Made by a program: the position numbers and the translations under genes
Assembly: GCA_963930655.1 (NCBI GenBank)
Contig: OZ005619.1
Span: forward strand, 17,631,752 to 17,695,751
Direction: 5' to 3'
DNA length: 64,000 nucleotides
Source of the DNA: Myrica gale
Lineage: Eukaryota; Streptophyta; Magnoliopsida; Fagales; Myricaceae
In this document: positions 45,880 through 57,446 of the stretch, piece by piece
How the letters are laid out: the number at the start of each line of letters is the position of its first letter
Numbering within the stretch: the first letter of the stretch is position 1
Notes under the pieces: generated by a model
Told to the model about the DNA's origin: nothing
What the model saw: the letters and a program-made list of their open reading frames with translations, nothing else
Database searches by the model: none

Positions 45880-47845
45880 TGAGAGCCAAGCAATTATTTC
45901 TTGTTTCTTATTACCCTTTGTTTTTGGTGTTTAATGGTGTCCAAAGGTGGAAGATTTAGATCTGAACCAGTCTGAGTCAACTCAGTCCATCCGACGTCCT
46001 GTGAAGGTGGTGACTAGTGACTCACTTGCATCGGATGCTTCGATTGAAGTGTGTTCTCCAATTGAATAATCTAAGTTGCTGTCACTCCAACAAAGAGATT
46101 GGGATGAACTTTTTCATTAATTATATGAAGCAATTTGAAATTAATCAATAGCCAGACTGACAGTGATCCAATTATGTCATAATTGCATGTGACATTAATG
46201 AATGAGATACCCACTTCATTAGTAGATATATCTATCCAACTCTGTCTCATTCATCTTTTTTTTCACATCATTATATTACTAATTAATTAAGTAATAAATA
46301 CAAAATTTTAAAAACTCAAAACCATTTTTGAAATTCTATAAACAATCAAACATTAAATTTCAAATTTTCAATTTTTTTTTCTGAGCTTCCAATTCCAGCA
46401 TGTTGACCAAATGATCATTAGTTGAATTACCTGGAGACCCTAAGCACACTTTTTGAAGCCTTATCATTTTTGTTCATATCTGATTAAGGTAGCTTAGTTT
46501 TTCTTTTCTTATTTACATTCTATAGAAGCAAAACCGTCTTTTAACATATTTCTAATTAGTAGATATCTATCCAACTGTACGTTTCTCATTCGTAGTATTT
46601 TTTTCCCATCATTATGGTACTAATTAATTAAGGGATAAATATAAAATTCTAAAAACTCAACCATGTTTTGAAATTCCATTAAAATTCAGGCATTAAATTT
46701 TAAATTTCCATTTTTTTCCTAAGCTTCCAAGTCCTGCAGTTGACCAAATGGCCAAGTCATTCCGTAGTTCAATTCCAGGCAGCGGACGGGTAGAATTGTT
46801 TTTTACTTTGCACTGTCAAACCTTTCAAGGCTACGTTTGATTTATGTTTTGAGATATATTTTTATTTTTTGAAAGTAGTGTAGATTCTCTTGGGATTAGT
46901 GAAAAGTGTGTTAAAAGTTGCTGGAATTTGTAAAAAATTATTGAAATTGGTAAAAATGTATTGAAATTGATGAAAAAGTAAGGAAAATATTTTGAAAACG
47001 TTTTGAAACATGAAATAAACATAGTCTACATATTTTGTAGGTGCAATTCGGAGAAAGGTATGGGTCCCACGTGAGACCCAAGTCTCTCTCTCCGAATTGC
47101 TTCGTCTACTATACTTTACGTGGGACCCAAAACGTGCAGGAAACTGAGCGGTGTCTTTTTATTATTTGACTTTTTTTCTTTCGTATGGGTAATGGTGGAA
47201 GGAGAGAAAAAAAAAGAATATTTCTTCTTCACGTGTGAGACCTAACTCTTTGACCAATTAAAAAAAAGGAGCTAACACTATGACAATTTCAACAAGACCT
47301 GTATTAAACTAATAAAATCTTTAAAATATATTTTTTAACCTAAGAAAATAAATTCTGTCTGCTGAATTTTGGGATCTCTGGTTGGGGAGAGAAGGAGGGG
47401 GAGCAGTATTCGAGAGAGAAGAAGATTTGACCTCTTAGGTGTTTTATATATGATCAACGTCCAGAGAGAGATATTAGTGTAATTGGGTTTTGGGCTTTCC
47501 CCATTTACTTTAAACACTTTGCAAGCCTGTTTTGGGCCGCTACTATTTCAACATTGGTGTCGGCCCATTAAGACCAAGGGCCAACTAAGGAATATTTTAT
47601 TGGGCCTTGGCTTTCAGATATACCACGGGCTTTGATAAGACGCTGTAAACCCCAGAATCCTGAAGCTTGTACAGGACCTTATTCCCTGTTAGTGAATCAC
47701 CTCAGGCAAGCAAGAAAGTCAATCTTCTCAATATCAAAATATGCAATCAAGCTATCACGTATCGAAAAGGAACGGCAGCATCGCGTCTCCAGAGGTCTGA
47801 TATACTCCTTGTTTAGTGTCATGCTGTCAACGACTCAATTCTAGG
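45880..47845 (+). repeat. Segmental duplication, copy B (2.0 kb)
   Basis: Starts 'gagagccaagcaattattt' directly after the 3' flank of the intact NF-YB and ends 'gactcaattctagg', nearly identical to 35784-38120. It contains the empty site of the hAT-type MITE at about 46579 and the empty site of the 37148 MITE. Its own insertion is 46829-47026. Confidence 0.95.
46829..47026 (+). mobile_element. PIF/Harbinger-like MITE (family A) in copy B, absent in copy A
   Basis: Ends 'aggctacgtttgatttatg' and 'aaataaacatagtct' are inverted repeats. The body is collinear with 2490-2650. Copy A (37095-37100) passes directly from 'cctttcatccc' to 'taaatattttgcag'. Target duplication is not clear. Confidence 0.8.
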
Positions 47846-47847
47846 CG

Positions 47848-48075
47848 CAAGACTGTGTGTCGGAGTTCGTTAGCTTTGTCACCTGTGAGGCGTCCGAAAA
47901 GTGCCGGAAGGAAAGGCGCAAGACTGTCAACGGCGACGATGTCTGCTGGACGCTGGAAACACTAGGTTTTGATGACTATGCTGGGCCACTGAGAAGGTAT
48001 CTGCACAGATATAGAGAACTAGAAGTAGACAGAGCGAATCAAGACAAGATTAGGAGCATTGAAAGAGAAGAATGA
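47848..48075 (+). pseudogene. NF-YB 3'-half copy without start codon
   Basis: From 'caaga' at 47848 the sequence follows the intact gene from its codon 50 (QECVSEF) to the stop, nearly identical (WALETLG reads WTLETLG). An in-frame TAG lies at 47842-47844, and no ATG is available before the conserved part, so it cannot be translated as a normal NF-YB. The 3' flank to about 48240 also matches that of the intact gene. Confidence 0.93.
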
Positions 48076-50198
48076 AACATTTTCACGAAGAAGCACCAGA
48101 ATAAGAAAGCAAACTGTAGCTCTGAGTCCAGGAAAGTCAATGTGATTGAAAGGAGTACTAAATAGCTCCAGCTCAAAGCCTTTTTTAACGTTTCCAAAGA
48201 TAAATCGTCAGTATCTTGATTTCTGTTTTTCTAACCTCATTTCCAACTATAATCAAGAAGATTATATATAAGTCATTGGCCTTTTCATATGCTCCGAGCT
48301 TTTTATTACTCGTCTTTTTATCTGCATCTTGGCTACATTTCTGAACCGCATTGTTCAAGTGAAGACTCATTGGATGTGATTAACAAAAACTCCCTTAGTT
48401 TGTATGTGGGAATTGGGCGTCGAAACAAGAAATCCCACCCCAAAATATAGCATCTCAAACGAATACCTGAACCGTGTCTCACAGCTAGCAGCCATGGTTC
48501 CATTAATTCTCACCTACAACTCCTCGCAACCGGCGAAATCAGGCGCTCCATGCCAAGGAAGGTCCTAATTCTCTTTTTGCGGCCATACTTCTTCTAGATC
48601 ATTGGAGGTAATTATACCTAACCTACCTGCACTTGCAGTACTTCAGAAGTTCTTGTAAACGCCCTCTCTGTGTTCCCTTCTCGTGATTGTTTAATTTTCA
48701 TCCAATTTCGTTTTGATTGCCTCTCTTGAAGACCGTAGGTACCTTATTATCCCTGGTTCATCGAATTTCTTTGAGAAACTTCACATCCTTTGGGGGCTAA
48801 CGTCAATTTTCTTTGTCGAATGGGAATATATATTGACTTGTTATCGATCCTTGATGTTGATCTAAAGGATTAATGGTGATGATGAAGCAATAGTTAGACA
48901 AATCGCGCCTCCACAACCGGGTGGGCGGGCGGGGCATAAAAGTTAGTATTGCATCTCTATCATGTCAACGTACGTTTGATCAGAGAAACATAGATGATAA
49001 CGACATAGGAATTTGCCAAGTCTTTGTCTGTATATATCATTATCTTACACTAATACTGGCATGAGGAATCTGTTGGCCTCAGGTATCATTTAGTAGTACT
49101 AATCTGGTCTCTCTTCTTGTTTGGATGCAAGGATCGGGGCTACCGCCGACACTAAACATACTGGTATGAAGTCCCCGGCCATCTAGGGTTAGTCTTCTTG
49201 TGTGTGTGGATGCTGACCGGAGGTTAAAGTGGTTTTCAAGGTCGAGGGTTTTTTAAACCCAAAACTTTGGGACTTGGGGACCACTGACCACACCTCAGTG
49301 GCCAAGCACCTACACTACATGTCAAACGAAAACCCAATCAAATCTGAGGCACGTTGACATTCATTGTATCAAGCCCGACGGCCTCTAATTCCTAGTAACT
49401 ACCCAAAGACCAATAGATAGACAGAGAACAAGAGCTAGTTAGGGCAATTCCAAATATATATAGCTCCTCAATTCGTGGGACTTGAACTTTTGAATATTCC
49501 TTGGTTTGTTCTCCCGGCCTGTTGAAGGATAAGACTAAAACCTAGTAAACATCCACCAGTCGTTATACCCATTGTCCGTACAATTTGGAAGTATAAAACC
49601 TTATAGGATGAGAATTTAGTTGAGGAGTACAGGGAACCCCAATTAGTGGGATTTTTATAGATTACAAGGCCACATCTGCGCACGGTGTACCACTGTCGAC
49701 GTACATAGACAACAATATATAAGCAAGGCTTAAACTGACATATATAGATTTGTAACCATGTATAACCAGCATACCTAAGGGGCTGACACTTTCTACTTCT
49801 GGGGCTCTTCTTGTGACAGCCGCTGCATAGCAGCCAAGTCCTCGAGTTGCATTTCCCAATTAATTTGGTCATGTCAAAGATGTCATATATACCGGACAAC
49901 TTTCCAAGGGCACAAATGCTCTACTTCTAGATCCAATATTATGCCTTACACGACCTCAATGAATGATTTATACCTTAGAAAACCTATGGCATGTAGAAAT
50001 AGTAGTACTACCACTATATTAGTATCTTTCTTTCCCCTGGATGCTATTACGTACGTCTTCTTCTATTTGAGAGTACTCTAATATATATCCATATCCTTTT
50101 CTTTCTTCCCATTCCCCAACCCTCAAACTGGAGCTCAAAATGGATTTTAAAAGCCAGTTCATAAATGTGGTCTAAAGAAAAATTGGAACGACGTTTTG
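48076..50198 (+). repeat. 3' flank of the truncated NF-YB unit and older remnants
   Basis: 48125-48360 matches 30139-30330 and 30590-30650. 49100-49330 ('cactaaacatactggtatga', 'gaggttaaagtggttttcaa') matches 30650-30720 and 31430-31510. 49400-49560 matches 31870-32010. The same order as upstream of the truncated cullin is preserved, but no cullin exon follows here. Minus-strand open frames at 49468-49899 are unrecognised and probably spurious. Confidence 0.65.
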
Positions 50199-51499
50199 TG
50201 TTAGAAATATGCCCTAAAAACTAGTTATCTAGATCATTATTTATTTAGATGTCACATGTTTATATTTATTTATTGGGTATTATGTTATGACATAAGATGT
50301 TGCATAGATAATGTTGAGTTACATTGTAGAAAAGTCGGCCGATGATTAATGAATCAAAAGCGGAAAGTATGACTATTTGGTTCCTTGTTCATTTGATAGT
50401 TATTCTAGACCAAGGTACATATTTATTTATAATAAGTATACACTCGTTGCATGTGCCTCTATTAAATAGGATGACAAACTCTATCATTATGGTGGTCACC
50501 TTAAGCAAACGAGTGAGTGCACTATATGAGTACATGCATAAAAAAAAATCAAATATGGATACCTTCTTGAAGTGATCCTTGATGTTGAGAAGATATTTAA
50601 CACAATTTGTTTATAATATCCTTAAACCAAGGAGGTTTATGTAGGTTTGTTTATTGTGTACTTGTACTTTGACTAAGTCATGTGGTGATAATCTTTCTAT
50701 GTCAAATATTACAGAAAACGTCAGGTCTTGTGCATGATAAACTAGTTTGTACAAATGCTCAACAAATAATCAATCATTCTATTTGTGAGACAGTATATTT
50801 AATATATCTGTATAGATTTGAACTCAAAAAGAAATCTTTGGCCAAAGGAATTTTGTGAAAATATTTTTCAAAATTAATATATATATATATATAATTTTTA
50901 TTTGTAAAATTATTTTGGAAACAATTTGAAAGTCCAACATGTTACAAATTGTGAATTAAGAATTTAATCAGTGATATTATTCCGATTCTATTAGCTCATG
51001 TGAAATATAGTATATATAGTGCTGGTGGAAAGATAAATAAACGAATAATTGTTAGCAAAAATAATTTCACAAACCAATCCCAAATACTCATGGGTGAATT
51101 GAGATATGTTGATAGACATAATTGCAATTAGTAAAAGTCTGAAATTCGGAATAAAATAATATAAGAGAAATCATGGAAAAAGAGTTTTTCATGTAATCTA
51201 CGGCCGAGAGCTGAGATCCTTAACGATCTCACACATTATCACAACTAGAGTTTTATTTAAAAGGATAGATTATGAGATAGTCAGTCAATAGAGTTGGTCA
51301 TCAGAACTTTGAGAAACCTTGTGACAACTATGAACGTGGAGAGAAAGAAGACAGAACATTTGGTCTGCTATTGTGAAATCACAAAGACTCAAAATTGTGA
51401 GATATATAAAAACCTGACAATTATAATCAAAGATTGAAGAATTCTCAAAGATCAAGTAAGAAAATTGATAAGTAATTTTTTTCATAAGTCAAACTTTCA
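50199..51499 (+). mobile_element. Solo LTR of a copia-type retrotransposon, 1301 bp
   Basis: Begins TGTTAGAAATATGCCC and ends ACTTTCA, i.e. TG...CA. The flanking five bases TTTTG (50194-50198) and GTTTG (51500-51504) differ at one position, compatible with a decayed target duplication. Collinear with the degraded copy at 39090-40371. No primer-binding site or polyprotein follows. The class assignment rests on the characteristic LTR start. Confidence 0.75.
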
Positions 51500-51837
51500 G
51501 TTTGGTCGCACATGAGCCTATAAAGGCAGGCACAGATTGTGTGGGGGCGTTCAATGTTTGCACCTAATCAGATGAATGAATAGTCGATCGAAGAGCATGT
51601 ACATGCTCCTATGGAAAACCTCCATAATTAAAAGTTGGTTTATCTGCTAATTAGAAGAGATAAATATTACTTCAAAAACATAAAGAAGCCCTAAGAGCTA
51701 TTAGTTCATCAAGAAGTTATAGGGAAGATTCTTTAAGTAAGCAATATTCAAAAAATGATCATCTAGAGAATTTAATTAGAGAGTTACAGAACTGGTCAAA
51801 GTGATAAGTTCAAAGCAGCTTGGGCTCAAAAGGAGGC

Positions 51838-54800
51838 CACTACAAAAAAACGACCTATAGCGGCGGTCACTAAAACCGCCGCTATAGGGTATTTTTCGCG
51901 GCGTTTTAAAAAAACCGCAGCGAAAATAGGGTCTATAGCGGCGCTATAGACCCTTCTTTAGTGGCGGTTCACGAAAAACGCGACTAAATAGGTCACTGAC
52001 CGCCGCTATAGACCCTATTTTCGCCGCGACTTTTTTAAAATGCCGCGAAAAATACCCTATCTACAGCGGCGGTCGTGCTGACCGTCGCTGAATCTCGTAC
52101 CTGTAGCGACGGTCTTTGTGGTGACCGCCGCTATAGGTATAATTTAAAAAAAATGAAAAAAAAATAGAAAAATAAAATTTTATGTGTTATTTAAGGTTAA
52201 TAATTATTTTATTGACTATTTATTCCTTTTTATACATAATTTTATTTTTTCACATAATTTAAAAAAAAATTTAAGAGACCGACTTAATAAAATATGAAAT
52301 TAGAGAGAGTGTTATGAATATTGAAGATGTTATATAGAATTGGGGCACTTTTCACGCACGTGTCGGTTTTTTGGTCATAACTTTGGCTACGAGTACCCGA
52401 TTCGTGCTCATGACCCCAATTCGGAAAGCTCTTTTCGGCGCGCACGTCGTGGGCACCAGCTACGCTTCGGTGCACCTCATTTCAAGCCCTAAATCCGCTG
52501 TTTTCCCTCCCAAAAACCTATTCTTAGTTATGATTTTCTTTCCTTTACCGTTTAGGAATTATTTTTGAACCCGATTAGGGATGAGATTTTAACTATTTTA
52601 GCCCGGTTTATGGTTTTTTTCGGGACATACACGATTATTTTGAATTGGTTATATTAAATTAGAAATAATGTTATGACAGTTATATCTATGATTGTTATGG
52701 TAATTGTATTTTTATTGACTAAATATATAGTTATATAATCTATATATTTGTCTAATACACATATAAGATTTATTTAGTATGTGAGTGATTTAATTGATTG
52801 ATATGTTTCAAAATTTAATGAAAAATAACTGAAAAATATATTATATTCATAGTTGTTATTATAGTTTATATTTTCAAATATTATTATAATTTACAATTGC
52901 TTTTAATTTACTAAAAATATATAACTACTAAATATAAAATTATTATAAAAAAACTACAAATAAAAAAAAATTAAAGTGAAACGCTGCCGCCCCAACCTCG
53001 TCTTCTCCTTTCTTAAAAACTCTCCGCGCGCGCCTTCCTTAATTCTTGAAATCCCTTCCCCCTTCCCCCGCACATCCCACTCACCGCGTTCTCCCCCGAC
53101 TCCGAACGAACCGAACCCCACGCCAAGGCTTCTCCAAGCTCTCCCTCCCCGTACCCTCTGCTCCTGCCTAGCCCCAATATTCCCAACCCCAACCCCAGGC
53201 ACAGGTTCGGGTCCACCCGGTTCTTCGCCGCAGCGAAAATTGATTGGTGGATGTTGCTTTGTATTTATATCTTACCAATTCATGCTGCGATTTTGATCTG
53301 TAGGCTAGTCGCACATTGGAGGCTGGGGTGAAAATTTACTCTGTAAGGGTGGATGCGGTACACTCAGAGGCATATAAGGTATTGGGTGGGATCAATCGAG
53401 CCGGTATAGAGGAGGAAGATGGTTGGGACTTTACTTTCTGGCTGAGGGCAGCAATCGCTGCTTGGTTGTGGTTTGGCACTATTTGCTTTTGAATAGTGGA
53501 GTTGTGTAATAACTAATAGGGTAACTTGTTAGTTGTGCAAAAGCTATTTTGGTCCTGGTATTACAAGGTAAATATCAAGTCACCATAGTCTCCATCTTTC
53601 AAAGCTCAAGTTATGGAAGTTGGAGCTGCTATTGATTGATAAACTGATGCTAGTCGCTCAACTTTACTTCACTAGTTTTATCTTTTGCTTGAAAAAACTG
53701 ATGCCTTAGGTATTTCTTTATGTTTCAAAGCCTTTCGTAAGTTGTGACTCACTGTAAGGTTGCATATGTACCTAGTTTGCCTTTATGTTCTACTTGGATT
53801 ATAACCATAACCTTGTAATGTTATTTCTAGTTTTCAGCATTTGTTGAAAAAAGAGATCTATGCTTATGCACTTTTCTTAGTTTGCAAAAATAATGCTTTG
53901 CTAACAGAAACTGTTTTAAAAGGAGGCAATGGGGACAATGGGCAGGATAGAAGCCATTCTAAGAAAGATACTGAGAGGAAGGTATGGTTTTGGATCATAT
54001 TGCATTAGTGGATGGACTGAAATAGCAAACTGATGCAACTGGTTATACAGGTCTCACCGCTGTCGACATTGGAATCCTCTTTTGAAGCTCTTACTATTAA
54101 GAAGTTTGACGGTAACTTCATATCCTGCTTGTATTTGTCCAATTATTCTACTGTTTTCCATTTTGAATTCGAGATTTGTCCCCCTGGATTTTTAGTTGCA
54201 TTTTCGGTGGATCCTCTGTATCATCAGACATCCGCACAATTTGATGAAGGTGGAGCCAAGGGTCTTCTGTTGAATAACCTTGGAGTATAAGGAGATTGTC
54301 CATCACTTTGATGATGGTAATCAAAGGCAGGCACAGACATTTAATGTAGATCAGCAAGCAGATGTGATCGCTGATGCATATGAAGATGATGAAGCTGATT
54401 TTGGTTCTGATTTTGTTGGAAATCAAGATGCATGGACCTTTGATCATGATGAGACGAGTTTTGTTAGTCAGAGCTCCAGTTCCGGGGCCTTCACTGGCCC
54501 CCCAAAAGTTTATGTGAAAGGTCTTACATAATTTCCTTATATTGTGTAGGAGAATGAACCCTATACGTCATCTGAAGCTGGTGTAGATGATAGATTTGAG
54601 AAGGTCTCAATGTTTTAGTTTCAAGGACTTGGAATTACTTCAAAACAAAATACCTGGGCAGGTCCTGATCATTGGAAATATCGGAGGTCCAAGGGTAGGA
54701 AATATACAGAAAATTATGTTTTCAGCTTGTATCCTATGTTATGCTTACCAATTAGATTTTCTTTATGTGGCATGTATTTGTATATTCAGAACATGTAGCT

Positions 54801-56009
54801 GCCACTGAAAGTGGACCAACTATCACAAGTACAAGAGGAAAGAAGAAAATCCTCATTGAAGCTGACATTGACTTCACCAAATCCTTGGACAATACAGTGC
54901 ATGATATCTTTCTTCCCCCAAAAACTCTGAAGTCTTTACTCTTACCTACATATCTTGTTCTTTTTTCATTAAATTTTCAAGAACTGTAACATTCCGTTTT
55001 CTTCAACACCCCCCTCTTTTCTTTTCCTTTCCTCCATAAAACTTTCAGGTCTTGCTTGTGGGTAGTCTAACCATTGATTCCCCAAAACATGAGCAGCCAA
55101 GTGGAGACTCTTTCAGAACTGCATATGTAACTTACGATTATTTATAAGATCTGTTTGGTTAAATTACAATTTATCATGTTAGTCATTTTGCTCATCCATT
55201 ACTATTTTATAGGTCATTTCTCGGCTGTTGCTAGTTCCATTATATGTGGGACTCCTATTTAACCAACAACATTACTCTTATATTTTGGATGCAATCTTCT
55301 TAGCTCATATACTATTCTTACTTTCTCCAATAATTTCAGGTATATCGTGGTTTAAATAAGGAATATGGAGGAAGTTGATGTGTAAAATGAGGAAGATTTT
55401 AATTTGTCATTGTTTATTGTGTTGTATTTGAATATTTTAGTTGATCCTTGTTTATTGTTATTTTATATTAGAAACTTGTTACTTTTTAGATTACTTGTAG
55501 AGATTATTGTATTTGTTGTAAAACGATATTAATCAATAATGAAGTATATTTTGTTTTATTATTCTTGGTCTTTAAGTTTTTACATCCAATAAATTATAAT
55601 TATTAAAATAAATTTGTATTACCGATTAAAAAAGCTTCTATATGAAAATATAGGAAAACATTAGTAATGTATTAAAATGCTAGAAAAAAGGAAAAAAAAA
55701 AACCAAAACAAAACGCTGGCACAGACCTATAGCGGCGGTCGCGACCGCCGTTAAAAGTCTATGCCAGCGGTTTTCAAGAAACGCCGCGGGAAAGAAAAAA
55801 TTGTTTTCGGGTCTATAGCGGCGGTCCTAACCGCTGCTATAGACCCAAGGTCTTCACCAGCGGTTCCGAAAACCGCCGCTATATACCTATCTCGACGGAG
55901 GACCGCTGCTAAAAAACCGCTGGTATAGGCCAAAATGACCTATACCAGCGATTTTTTGGCCTATAGCAGCGGTCAGCGACCACTGTTATAGGCCCATTTT
56001 TTTGTAGTG
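51838..56009 (+). mobile_element. CACTA (En/Spm-type) transposon carrying a condensin gene copy, 4172 bp
   Basis: Ends CACTACAAAAAAACGAC and ATTTTTTTGTAGTG are the canonical CACTA inverted repeats. GGC flanks both sides (51835-51837, 56010-56012) as the 3-bp target duplication. Both subterminal regions (51850-52140 and 55720-55990) are dense in alternating 'tatagcggcggt' and 'accgccgctatag' units, the presumed transposase binding sites. No transposase was recognised. The interior carries exons of CAP-H. Confidence 0.96.
53304..55130 (+). pseudogene. Condensin subunit CAP-H (Barren/Brn1) gene copy captured by the CACTA element
   Basis: CAP-H is the kleisin subunit of condensin I, which compacts chromosomes in mitosis. 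In order, recognisable exons are: 53304-53415 (SRTLEAGVKIYSVRVDAVHS, then KVLGGINRAG); 53922-53981 (GDNGQDRSHSKKDTERK, donor GTATGG); 54051-54111 (VSPLSTLESSFEALTIKKFD, donor GTAACT); 54196-54290 (SVDPLYHQTSAQFDEGGAKG, then LLLNNLGV). A segment from 54290 follows in another frame (KEIVHHFDDGNQR, then DAWTFDHDET). Near 54650 comes TWAGPDHWKYRRSKG. The last piece, 54790-54960, reads EADIDFTKSLDNTVHDIF. Introns are retained, so the copy came from genomic DNA. Frameshifts, an internal deletion at 54288 and missing ends make it non-functional as CAP-H. Confidence 0.9.
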
Positions 56010-56517
56010 GGCCCTCCATATGATAAAGTTGTAGAAAGTAGATGTTCGGATTAGGAGACTCTGAAGGGGCTTATCTAGGGAGCTTAATTTTCTCCAGGTC
56101 CATAATGAAAACTCATGTGAACATCCCAATAAGTGAAAAGCCAACCTTTTCTTTTTCCCTTAATGCCCTTCTAAAACTTTCACGATCTGCCGTGGATTTA
56201 ACAATTTGAATGGGTTTTCGATTTGGACCCCATGGGCTTTCGTTTTAACTCATGATTCTCCAATGATCATAGGAAAATACGCAGATCTGCATTACTTTGG
56301 GTAAAACTATCATGAGTACTGCATGTTCCATGTCATGATTCATGTCTTAGATTTTTAGCAAATAGTAGATTAACGATCTTTTATGTTGATAGCTAGATAA
56401 TTTCATTAATTATTGTAGCCATTATTCATGACCTAAGAAAGGTGAACACTCGGATAGTCGGATACATAGAGATGCATCAAGCCCAGAGACTGTACGTACG
56501 TGTACTCAAAAGGCAAG

Positions 56518-57364
56518 TAGGGTTGTGCAGATTTTGCCCGATTTGAATCGCCGACCCCGGTCCGATCCGTCTCAACCCGACCGGGTCGGATCCAGTCGGA
56601 CACGGATTTAGATAGTATATGAAAATATATCATGTATTTGGGTCGGATTTGAATATCCGATATGACATCCGAAATCACCCGACCCGACCCGATTTTCGCA
56701 TTAATACAAAGCGCATAGTTTTCATTTAGCTTAACCCCCTTCCCTCATTCGTGATTTCAAAATCCCCCCCAGGTCTACTGATCCAGCGATCCCCTCTCTC
56801 CCCCTTTGAAATTTTGAGAAACCCTAACCCTAATCTTCTCTCTGCCTCCTTCAGCCGTCGCTGCCAGTCTACTTGCCGCCTACCTCCATCAACTATTGCC
56901 TCCTCTCCTCCCTCCTCAGACATCGACGCTTTTTGTTGAGCCTCACAGTCACGGCCCTCATTAACGTCATTCTCTATTGCCGCCTACCTCTGTCCTCCGT
57001 CAACTATCGCCGCCACCATCTCCTCATCTCCTTCCTTCTCAACAAACTTTTGTCATTGTATGATTGGCTTGTGAGTTTTTTTGCAAACTTTTGATTTCCT
57101 CAAATATGCTGGTTGTGTCTATGTAAAAGCTCAAGGAAAGAGCAAGCATTAGGGGCAGGCATGGAGGCTGGAGGGGGTAGCATAGAGGCTACAGGGGCTG
57201 TGAGTTTTTTTGCACCCAAATTCGAATCCGATCCGAATCCAATTTGACCGACTAGAACGGATATTATGCATTTCGGATCGGATTCAGATATCAAATCCGG
57301 TATCTGAAAATTTCGGATTCGGATAGGTCCTTTCCGAATCCAAAATTTTCGGTGCACAGCCCTA
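56518..57364. mobile_element. hAT-type non-autonomous element, 847 bp, perfect 8-bp duplication
   Basis: AAGGCAAG flanks both ends (56510-56517, 57365-57372). Ends TAGGGTTGTGCAG and GGTGCACAGCCCTA are inverted repeats. Both arms have 'gtcggat'/'atccgac' phrases. The centre (56740-57090) is CT-rich and looks like a plant 5' leader with 'aaaccctaaccctaatcttc', perhaps captured from a host gene. No transposase. Confidence 0.92.
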
Positions 57365-57391
57365 AAGGCAAGTATTTTTATAAATAAATAA

Positions 57392-57397
<6 letters not shown>

Positions 57398-57446
<49 letters not shown>
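57398..57446. repeat. (AT)n followed by (GA)n microsatellite
   Basis: About 13 TA units, then about 10 GA units, directly adjacent to the hAT-type element. Confidence 0.9.

Noticed and set aside
47857-48075. Open frame taken as a second complete NF-YB protein
   Set aside because: The codon at 47857 is GTG, not ATG, an in-frame TAG lies five codons upstream, and the first half of the histone fold is missing.
49468-49899. 143-codon minus-strand frame
   Set aside because: No recognisable domain, no splice context, and part of it overlaps a duplicated upstream region (49440-49560 matches 31880-32010), where the frame is not kept.
39090-51499. One 12-kb LTR retrotransposon bounded by the two LTR-like repeats
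   Set aside because: The interval holds an NF-YB gene, a hAT-type element and a segmental duplication but no gag-pol. The two LTRs differ too much, so two solo LTRs fit better.
52954-53296. Proline-rich open frame as exon 1 of the captured CAP-H gene
   Set aside because: It precedes the first recognisable CAP-H exon, but both strands are open, it is low-complexity, and nothing in it matches the CAP-H N-terminus as I know it.
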